Source of the DNA: Bordetella sp. FB-8
Lineage (GTDB): Bacteria > Pseudomonadota > Gammaproteobacteria > Burkholderiales > Burkholderiaceae_B
Assembly (NCBI RefSeq): GCF_000382185.1
Contig: NZ_KB907784.1
Coordinates: forward strand, 1,274,057 to 1,338,056
Direction of reading: 5' to 3'
Length of the DNA stretch: 64,000 nucleotides
Positions within the stretch are counted from its first letter, which is position 1, and every line of letters starts with the position of its first letter. Shown piece after piece: positions 57,936-64,000 of this stretch. The notes below the pieces were generated by a model. That model did not search any database, was not told where the DNA came from, and was given only the letters and a program-made list of their open reading frames with translations. Made by a program: the position numbers and the translations under genes.

Positions 57936-58214
57936 TTAGATGATGCGGGCAGCCTCGATCAAGCGCACCACCGACCACGCCTTGGAGCGCGAGATGGGGC
58001 GGCCTTCGGCGATTTCGACCGTATCGCCTTCGTTGTACTGGTTGGCTTCGTCGTGCGCCTTGTACTTGGCCGAACGCATGACGATCTTGCCGTAGATGGG
58101 GTGCTTGACCCGGCGCTCGACGAGCACCACGACAGTCTTGTCCATCTTGTTGCTGACGATCTTGCCAACCAGCGTGCGCTGGCGCTTGGCCACTTGAGTG
58201 GTTTGTTCGGTCAT
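57936..58214 (-). CDS. rpsQ: 30S ribosomal protein S17
   Basis: This 92-residue uS17 binds 16S rRNA early in assembly. It contains [40 protein letters not shown] and [20 protein letters not shown]. It is the last gene of the S10 block here; in most bacteria rplN follows, but here a terminator and unrelated genes do. Confidence 0.99.
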   Translation of the reverse strand: MTEQTTQVAKRQRTLVGKIVSNKMDKTVVVLVERRVKHPIYGKIVMRSAKYKAHDEANQYNEGDTVEIAEGRPISRSKAWSVVRLIEAARII

Positions 58215-58216
58215 GA

Positions 58217-58408
58217 TTATTTCCCTGCCTTCTCGGCCAGCACAGTGCGCACACGCGCGATGTCGCGGCGCACTTTGCGCAGCTGGCTGGTGTTGGCGAG
58301 CTGCTGAGTGGCCTTCTGCATGCGCAGACCAAACTGCGCCTTCAGCAGGCTTTCGAGCTCTTTGCCGAGCTCGGCGGTGTCCTTGGTATGGAGTTCGGTA
58401 GCTTTCAT
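58217..58408 (-). CDS. rpmC: 50S ribosomal protein L29
   Basis: This 63-residue uL29 is a helical hairpin at the tunnel exit. It begins [20 protein letters not shown] and has [20 protein letters not shown]. It lies 2 bases before rpsQ. Confidence 0.98.
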   Translation of the reverse strand: MKATELHTKDTAELGKELESLLKAQFGLRMQKATQQLANTSQLRKVRRDIARVRTVLAEKAGK

Positions 58409-58420
58409 ATTCGTTACTCC

Positions 58421-58837
58421 TTAAGCACCGATATGACGCGACACGAAGGTGGTCGAGATCGGCAGCTTGGCAGCGGCCAAGCGGAACGCCTCGCGCGCCA
58501 GCTCTTCACTGACACCTTCCATTTCGTACAGCACCTTGCCGGGCTGGATCTCGGCGACCCAGTATTCCGGGTTGCCCTTACCGTTACCCATACGCACTTC
58601 GGCAGGCTTCTGCGAGATCGGCTTGTCGGGGAAGATACGGATCCAGATACGGCCGCCACGCTTGATGTGACGGTTGATGGCGCGACGGGCAGCTTCGATC
58701 TGGCGGGCGGTCAGACGGCCACGGCCGGTGGCCTTCAGGCCGAAGTCGCCAAACGAAACGTCGGCGCCGCGCGTAGCCAGGCCGGTGTTGCGGCCTTTCT
58801 GCTCTTTACGATATTTCCTGCGAGCGGGTTGAAGCAT
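58421..58837 (-). CDS. rplP: 50S ribosomal protein L16
   Basis: This 138-residue uL16 acts at the peptidyl-transferase and A-site region. It begins [20 protein letters not shown] and has [20 protein letters not shown] and [20 protein letters not shown]. It starts 2 bases after rpsC ends. Confidence 0.99.
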   Translation of the reverse strand: MLQPARRKYRKEQKGRNTGLATRGADVSFGDFGLKATGRGRLTARQIEAARRAINRHIKRGGRIWIRIFPDKPISQKPAEVRMGNGKGNPEYWVAEIQPGKVLYEMEGVSEELAREAFRLAAAKLPISTTFVSRHIGA

Positions 58838-58839
58838 GT

Positions 58840-59631
58840 TTATTCTCCTTCAGGAGCCGGAGCGGCGTCCGCCTTGCGGGGACCACGGCCACGGCCGCCA
58901 GGACGGCCCGCACGGGCGCCTTCCGGACGGTCGCCACGAGGGGCGCGACGCGGACGACGCTCTTCTTCACGCGGAGCGGCGGTTTCGGGGGGCAGCTCGC
59001 CATTGGCCAGCAGATCGCCCTTGTAGACCCAGACCTTGACGCCAACCACGCCGTACGTGGTGTGGGCTTCGGAGGTACCGTAGTCGATGTTCGCCTTCAG
59101 CGTATGCAGCGGCACCCGACCTTCGCGATACCACTCGGTACGCGCGATTTCGATGCCGTTCAGACGGCCCGAACTCATGATCTTGATGCCCTGGGCGCCT
59201 AGGCGCATGGCGTTCTGCATGGCGCGCTTCATGGCGCGGCGGAACATGATGCGCTTTTCGAGCTGCTGGGTGATCGAATCGGCGATCAGCTGAGCATCGG
59301 TTTCCGGCTTGCGGATTTCCTCGATATTGACGTGCACGGGCACGCCCATCAGGCGCTGCAGGTCGCTCTTGAGGTTTTCGATATCCTCGCCGCGCTTGCC
59401 GATCACCACGCCCGGACGCGCCGAGTAGACGGTGATGCGGGCATTCTTGGCAGGACGCTCGATGATCACGCGACCGACCGATGCGCTCTTGAGCTTCTTC
59501 TTCAGATATTCGCGCACGCGGATATCTTCAGCGAGCATGCCGCCGAAAGCCTTGTCGTCGGCGTACCAACGCGAGGTCCAATTACGGGTGACCGCGAGAC
59601 GGAACCCAGTGGGATGTATTTTCTGACCCAT
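58840..59631 (-). CDS. rpsC: 30S ribosomal protein S3
   Basis: This 263-residue uS3 lines the mRNA entry. A KH domain (around [15 protein letters not shown]) is followed by MIVH-type C-domain segments ([20 protein letters not shown]). It carries a 30-40 residue Arg/Gly/Pro-rich C-terminal tail, longer than in E. coli (233 residues) but common in betaproteobacteria. Confidence 0.99.
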   Translation of the reverse strand: MGQKIHPTGFRLAVTRNWTSRWYADDKAFGGMLAEDIRVREYLKKKLKSASVGRVIIERPAKNARITVYSARPGVVIGKRGEDIENLKSDLQRLMGVPVHVNIEEIRKPETDAQLIADSITQQLEKRIMFRRAMKRAMQNAMRLGAQGIKIMSSGRLNGIEIARTEWYREGRVPLHTLKANIDYGTSEAHTTYGVVGVKVWVYKGDLLANGELPPETAAPREEERRPRRAPRGDRPEGARAGRPGGRGRGPRKADAAPAPEGE

Positions 59632-59640
59632 CTTGACTCC

Positions 59641-59970
59641 TTAAGCTCCGACCTTGACCGTGATGTGGCAGGTCTGCTTCTCGATACGGTTGCCGCGGCC
59701 TTTGGCGCGAGCCGAAAAACGCTTCATCGACTCGGCCTTGTCCACGTAAATCGTGGTGACCTTCAGTTCGTCGATGTCGGCGCCGTCGTTATGCTCGGCG
59801 TTGGCGATGGCGGACTCGACAGCCTTTTTCAGGATGCCGGCGGCCTTCTTCGGCGAGAAGGTGAGGATGTTCAGCGCTTGAGCGACCGACTTGCCGCGGA
59901 TCAGGTCCGCGACCAGGCGAGTCTTCTGCGCCGAGATATGCACCCCACGGATAATGGCAGTAGTTTCCAT
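59641..59970 (-). CDS. rplV: 50S ribosomal protein L22
   Basis: This 109-residue uL22 reaches into the exit tunnel with a beta-hairpin. It begins [20 protein letters not shown] and ends with [20 protein letters not shown] and THITVKV-like sequence. It lies between rpsS and rpsC. Confidence 0.99.
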   Translation of the reverse strand: METTAIIRGVHISAQKTRLVADLIRGKSVAQALNILTFSPKKAAGILKKAVESAIANAEHNDGADIDELKVTTIYVDKAESMKRFSARAKGRGNRIEKQTCHITVKVGA

Positions 59971-59980
59971 GGCTTATCCC

Positions 59981-60256
59981 TTACCTCTTGGCCTTCTTAT
60001 CCGCAGCGTGACCCTTGAACGTACGGGTCAGGGCGAACTCGCCAAGCTTGTGACCGACCATGTTCTCGTTGACATACACAGGAATGTGTTGCTTGCCGTT
60101 GTGCACGGCAATCGTCAGACCGATGAACTCGGGCAGAATCGTGGAACGGCGCGACCAGGTCTTGATCGGCTTCTTGTCTTTGCCCGCAACGGCCGCGTCC
60201 ACCTTCTTGATAAGGTGAGCGTCGACAAACGGGCCCTTCTTGATCGAACGTGACAT
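59981..60256 (-). CDS. rpsS: 30S ribosomal protein S19
   Basis: This 91-residue uS19 sits in the 30S head. It begins [20 protein letters not shown] and has [20 protein letters not shown] and [20 protein letters not shown], the standard signature. Confidence 0.99.
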   Translation of the reverse strand: MSRSIKKGPFVDAHLIKKVDAAVAGKDKKPIKTWSRRSTILPEFIGLTIAVHNGKQHIPVYVNENMVGHKLGEFALTRTFKGHAADKKAKR

Positions 60257-60268
60257 AGTGTTCGCCTC

Positions 60269-61096
60269 TTACTTGCGCTTGCGACGTTGGACGATCATGC
60301 TGTCCGTCCGCTTGTTACGGCGGGTCTTGTAACCCTTGGCCGGGGTACCCCACGGGCTGACGGGCACGCCGCCTTCGCCAGTGCGGCCTTCACCACCACC
60401 GTGCGGGTGATCGACCGGGTTCATGGCCACGCCGCGAACCGTCGGGCGGACACCGCGCCAACGCATCGCGCCGGCCTTGCCGATCTGGCGCAGGCTGTGT
60501 TCTTCGTTGCTCACTTCACCGATGGTGGCGCGGCACTCGATGTGCACGCGGCGCACTTCACCCGAGCGCAGTCGAACCTGGGCGTAGATGCCTTCGCGAG
60601 CCAGCAGCACGGCGGATGCGCCGGCCGAGCGGGCCATCTGGGCACCCTTGCCGGGCAGCATCTCGATGCAGTGGATCGTGGTACCGACCGGGATGTTGCG
60701 GATGGGCAGCGTGTTACCGGCGCGGATCGGGGCTTCGATGCCCGAGACCAGCGTGGCGCCCACTTCCAGACCGCGCGGGGCGATGATGTAGCGGCGCTCG
60801 CCGTCGGCATAACACAGCAGCGCGATGTGCGCCGTGCGGTTGGGATCGTATTCGAGGCGCTCGACCTTGGCGGGAATGCCGTCCTTGTTGCGACGGAAAT
60901 CCACGACGCGGTAGTGCTGCTTGTGACCGCCGCCCTTGTGGCGAACGGTGATGTGGCCGTTGTTGTTACGGCCCGAACCACGGATCTGCTTCTCGAGCAG
61001 CGAGGCTTCGGGAGCACCCTTGTGCAGATTGGGGTGCACCACCTTGACCATGCCGCGGCGGCCGGCCGATGTCGGTTTCGTTTTTACGAGGGCCAT
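60269..61096 (-). CDS. rplB: 50S ribosomal protein L2
   Basis: This 275-residue uL2 is needed for subunit joining and peptidyl transfer. It has [20 protein letters not shown] and the C-terminal [20 protein letters not shown] containing the functional His. Stop of rplW lies one base upstream. Confidence 0.99.
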   Translation of the reverse strand: MALVKTKPTSAGRRGMVKVVHPNLHKGAPEASLLEKQIRGSGRNNNGHITVRHKGGGHKQHYRVVDFRRNKDGIPAKVERLEYDPNRTAHIALLCYADGERRYIIAPRGLEVGATLVSGIEAPIRAGNTLPIRNIPVGTTIHCIEMLPGKGAQMARSAGASAVLLAREGIYAQVRLRSGEVRRVHIECRATIGEVSNEEHSLRQIGKAGAMRWRGVRPTVRGVAMNPVDHPHGGGEGRTGEGGVPVSPWGTPAKGYKTRRNKRTDSMIVQRRKRK

Positions 61097-61393
61097 TTAC
61101 TTCACCTCCGCAAAGTCGATTTCCTGACCGGCGACGAGCGAGACATAGGCCTTGCGCTCGTTGCGGCGGCGACCGACGAAGCGACCGAAGCGCTTCTCTT
61201 TGCCTTTGCGATTGAGAACCTGCACGGACTCGACCTGCACCTTGAAGAGCAGTTCGACGGCAGCCTTGATTTCCGGCTTGGTGGCGTCAGCCACGACGCG
61301 GAAGGCGATCTGATTGTTCTTCTCGGCAACGAAGGTGGCCTTTTCGGTCACAATCGGGGCAAGAATGACTTGCATCAAGCGTTCGGCGTTCAT
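61097..61393 (-). CDS. rplW: 50S ribosomal protein L23
   Basis: This 98-residue uL23 is the docking site for SRP and trigger factor at the tunnel exit. It begins [20 protein letters not shown] and has [13 protein letters not shown] and [20 protein letters not shown] segments. Its start overlaps the rplD stop by 4 bases (ATGA). Confidence 0.99.
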   Translation of the reverse strand: MNAERLMQVILAPIVTEKATFVAEKNNQIAFRVVADATKPEIKAAVELLFKVQVESVQVLNRKGKEKRFGRFVGRRRNERKAYVSLVAGQEIDFAEVK

Positions 61394-62007
61394 CCCAGCA
61401 TCTCCTCGAGTTGCGCGATGGCCGGCTTGGTGATCAGCACCTTCTTGTAGTGGATCAGCGACAGCGGGTCGGCATAGCGGGGTTCGACCACGGCAACGTG
61501 CGGCAGGTTGCGGGTGGCGAGGTAAACGTTCTCATCGACGTTGTCGGTGATGATCAGCACCGAATCCAGGCCCATGGTCTTGAGCTTGGCCGCAGCCAGC
61601 TTGGTCTTGGGCGATTCGAGCGCGAACGTGTCGACGACGGCGATGCGGTCTTCGCGGGCCAGCTGCGACAGAATCGAGCGGATACCGGCGCGGTACATCT
61701 TCTTGTTGACTTTCTGGCCGAAGTTTTCTTCAGGCGAGTTCGGGAAGATGCGGCCGCCTCCGCGCCACAGCGGCGAGGAGGTCATGCCGGCGCGAGCGCG
61801 GCCGGTGCCTTTTTGGCGCCAGGGCTTCTTGGTGCTGTGCTTGACTTCGGCACGGTCCTTCTGGGCGCGGTTGCCGCTGCGGGCATTGGCCTGGTAGGCC
61901 ACCACGATCTGATGAACCAGCGCTTCGTTGTAGTCGCGGCCGAACACGGTGTCGGGCGCGCTAAACGTGGTCGATTGACCTTGTTCGTTCAGGAGCTTGA
62001 TGTCCAT
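61390..62007 (-). CDS. rplD: 50S ribosomal protein L4
   Basis: This 205-residue uL4 has an extended tunnel loop ([20 protein letters not shown]) and in E. coli also represses its own S10 operon. It begins [20 protein letters not shown]. Follows rplC by 3 bases. Confidence 0.99.
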   Translation of the reverse strand: MDIKLLNEQGQSTTFSAPDTVFGRDYNEALVHQIVVAYQANARSGNRAQKDRAEVKHSTKKPWRQKGTGRARAGMTSSPLWRGGGRIFPNSPEENFGQKVNKKMYRAGIRSILSQLAREDRIAVVDTFALESPKTKLAAAKLKTMGLDSVLIITDNVDENVYLATRNLPHVAVVEPRYADPLSLIHYKKVLITKPAIAQLEEMLG

Positions 62008-62010
62008 TGC

Positions 62011-62700
62011 TTATGCTCCCTGCTTGGCGGGGGCCTTGATGGCCGGACGCACGACGACGTCGCCGCCGGCCGAGCCGGGTACGGCGCCCTTGACGAGCAG
62101 CAGGCCGCGTTCGGCGTCGACACGGACGACGTCCAGGTTCTGGACGGTGCGCGTAACATCGCCCAAGTGGCCGGACATGCGCTTGCCGGGGAAAATGCGA
62201 CCGGGATCCTGCGCCTGACCGATCGAGCCGGGAACGCGGTGCGAACGCGAGTTACCGTGCGAAGCGCGCTGCGAACCGAAGTGGTGGCGCTTGATCGTGC
62301 CGGCGAAGCCCTTACCGATAGTGGTGCCCGTCACGTCGACCTGTTGGCCGGCTTCGAACACGGACTCCACGGCAACGACCGAGCCCGCCGTAAATTCGGC
62401 GGCCTTGGAAGGATCCAGGCGGAATTCTTTGAGGATGCTACCGGCTTCGATGCCGGCCTTGGCGTAGTGGCCCGCTTGCGCCTTGGCGACGCGCGAGGCA
62501 CGACGGGTGCCGTAAGCCAGCTGGACGGCGGCATAGCCGTCATTTTCCGGCGACTTCACCTGGGCTACGCGGTTGTTCGACACGTCCAGCACGGTCACGG
62601 GGATGGACTCGCCATCTTCCGTGAACACACGGGTCATGCCGACCTTGCGACCCACCAGACCCAGCCGGAAAGCGGCGGGCGTGGATGTCGTATTCGACAT
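62011..62700 (-). CDS. rplC: 50S ribosomal protein L3
   Basis: This 229-residue uL3 initiates 50S assembly. It has [20 protein letters not shown] and the central loop [35 protein letters not shown] use the ATG at 62698-62700, with GTGGAG upstream; an ATG 4 codons earlier overlaps that site. It heads a transcript separate from rpsJ. Confidence 0.98.
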   Translation of the reverse strand: MSNTTSTPAAFRLGLVGRKVGMTRVFTEDGESIPVTVLDVSNNRVAQVKSPENDGYAAVQLAYGTRRASRVAKAQAGHYAKAGIEAGSILKEFRLDPSKAAEFTAGSVVAVESVFEAGQQVDVTGTTIGKGFAGTIKRHHFGSQRASHGNSRSHRVPGSIGQAQDPGRIFPGKRMSGHLGDVTRTVQNLDVVRVDAERGLLLVKGAVPGSAGGDVVVRPAIKAPAKQGA

Positions 62701-62713
62701 TGTTTTCTCCACA

Positions 62714-62831
62714 GGGCCAATGGCCCCAGGTTTTGCATTCCCAACTGCGATTGGTCGGGGCTAATCGGATTCGACAGTAAAGGCATCGAACCCTACAAAT
62801 TTGCCTTTGCGCATTCAATATGCATAAAGGC
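62714..62831 (-). promoter_or_regulatory. Structured 5' leader of rplC
   Basis: Three hairpins lie between the predicted promoter and rplC: GCCTTT/AAAGGC with inner GCAT/ATGC (62803-62831), TTCGA/TCGAA (62770-62790), and GGGCC/GGCCC (62714-62726), the last within 5 bases of the GTGGAG ribosome-binding site. This is a candidate autoregulatory leader (L4-type control is known for the E. coli S10 operon), but the fold is only read by eye. Confidence 0.45.
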
Positions 62832-62855
62832 TCACCACAAAATGGCAAGCTTTGC

Positions 62856-62885
62856 ATCTTAGCATGGCAAACCTTGATTTTGCAA
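62856..62885 (-). promoter_or_regulatory. Predicted sigma70 promoter for rplC operon
   Basis: On the minus strand TTGCAA (62880-62885) and TAAGAT (62856-62861) are 18 bases apart in an AT-rich stretch unusual for this window. It lies in the 318-base gap between rpsJ and rplC, after the rpsJ terminator, so it would drive rplC to rpsQ. Confidence 0.55.
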
Positions 62886-62947
62886 GGTCTGTTGCTCGGA
62901 TTCAGGCATTGTGGAAAAAGCATGCTGCGTGCGCTCTTGCACTGATG

Positions 62948-62983
62948 AAAAAAGCCGGACTTTCGGAAAAGTCCGGCTTTTTT
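62948..62983 (-). terminator. Rho-independent terminator between rpsJ and rplC
   Basis: A stem GCCGGACTTT with AAAGTCCGGC, flanked by A6 and T6 runs, gives a strong intrinsic terminator in either direction. It begins 36 bases after the rpsJ stop and separates tuf-rpsJ from rplC onwards. Confidence 0.85.
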
Positions 62984-63018
62984 CAACCCCGCCCTCTTTG
63001 AGCGGGGCTGGTTCGGCC

Positions 63019-63330
63019 TTACTGCAGCGCGATTTCCACGTCGACGCCGGCCGGCAGGTCCAGGCGCATCAGCGCGTCGACCGTCTTATCGGTGGGGTCC
63101 ACGATGTCCATCAGGCGTTGATGGGTGCGGATTTCGAACTGGTCGCGCGAGGTCTTGTTCACGTGAGGCGAACGCAGCACATCGTAGCGGCGGATGCGGG
63201 TGGGCAGGGGCACGGGGCCACGGACCACGGCGCCGGTGCGCTTGGCGGTCTCGACGATCTCAGCGGCGGATTGATCGATCAGCTTGTAATCGAAGGCTTT
63301 CAAGCGGATGCGGATCTTCTGGTTTTTCAT
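63019..63330 (-). CDS. rpsJ: 30S ribosomal protein S10
   Basis: This 103-residue uS10 (NusE) works both in the 30S head and in transcription antitermination. It begins [20 protein letters not shown] and has [20 protein letters not shown]. The ATG at 63328-63330 matches the family; the longer frame does not. It lies 157 bases after tuf and is followed by a terminator. Confidence 0.99.
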   Translation of the reverse strand: MKNQKIRIRLKAFDYKLIDQSAAEIVETAKRTGAVVRGPVPLPTRIRRYDVLRSPHVNKTSRDQFEIRTHQRLMDIVDPTDKTVDALMRLDLPAGVDVEIALQ

Positions 63331-63487
63331 GAAATTTCCTAAAGAACGATTTAACCCGGAGCGTGGGTTTTTGGCCTGTGAAATCGACTTAAGTGGTCGG
63401 CAGTCAAAGCCAAACACGAAAGTCTATACGATTCGCAGGCCCAGTGGAATAGGCGCCCCATTTTCATGGGGACCTGGACCCTGCCGC

Positions 63488-64000
<513 letters not shown>

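Overview
This window looks like chromosome from a member of the Alcaligenaceae (Burkholderiales), most like Bordetella. I base this on the high GC with strong third-position bias, the filamentous-haemagglutinin/FhaC-type two-partner secretion remnant, System II cytochrome c biogenesis, and the ribosomal order secY-infA-rpmJ-rpsM. Species is not assigned. The number of insertion sequences and broken genes would suit a host-adapted or IS-rich lineage, but that is inference.

Layout. Positions 1-5935 are a graveyard of mobile DNA. A two-partner secretion locus (transporter tpsB, then haemagglutinin tpsA, minus strand) is cut by an IS5-like element at its far end, by an IS3-family element inside tpsB, and has lost the 5' end of tpsB to an IS256-family element. 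Positions 5976-31581 are ordinary core genome: ssb, an MFS transporter, uvrA, a glutathione transferase, a polar amino-acid ABC importer with an Asp/Glu-racemase-like gene, aroK-aroB-dgt, mrcA, cyaY-lptM-lysA, an alpha/beta hydrolase, resB-ccsA, engB-hemB, and cutA-dsbD followed by a frameshifted diguanylate cyclase. A small secreted protein of unknown function follows at 31686-32117.

Positions 32283-41318 (alpha and spc operons: rplN to rplQ, minus strand) and 57936-64000 (tuf, rpsJ, rplC to rpsQ, minus strand) are the ribosomal protein supercluster. It is split between rpsQ and rplN by about 16 kb of unrelated genes. These are an aldehyde dehydrogenase, a GGDEF-EAL protein, an AraC-type regulator divergent from a hydrolase plus branched-chain-type ABC importer, an IS630-family element, and a glutamine synthetase-like / aldehyde dehydrogenase / iron alcohol dehydrogenase set. 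A clear terminator after rpsQ and a good sigma70-type promoter with a structured leader before rplN show that the two halves are separate transcription units. A further terminator, promoter and structured leader lie between rpsJ and rplC.

How genes work together: hemB, ResB/CcsA and DsbD serve haem synthesis, haem delivery and thiol reduction for cytochrome c. AroK/AroB make chorismate precursors. LysA makes lysine. The inserted region probably imports and oxidises a small amine, amino acid or related compound; its substrate cannot be read from the sequence. I found no tRNA, rRNA or CRISPR array. I also found no convincing new defence or biosynthetic system; the most interesting signals are the IS-driven decay and the structured ribosomal-protein leaders.
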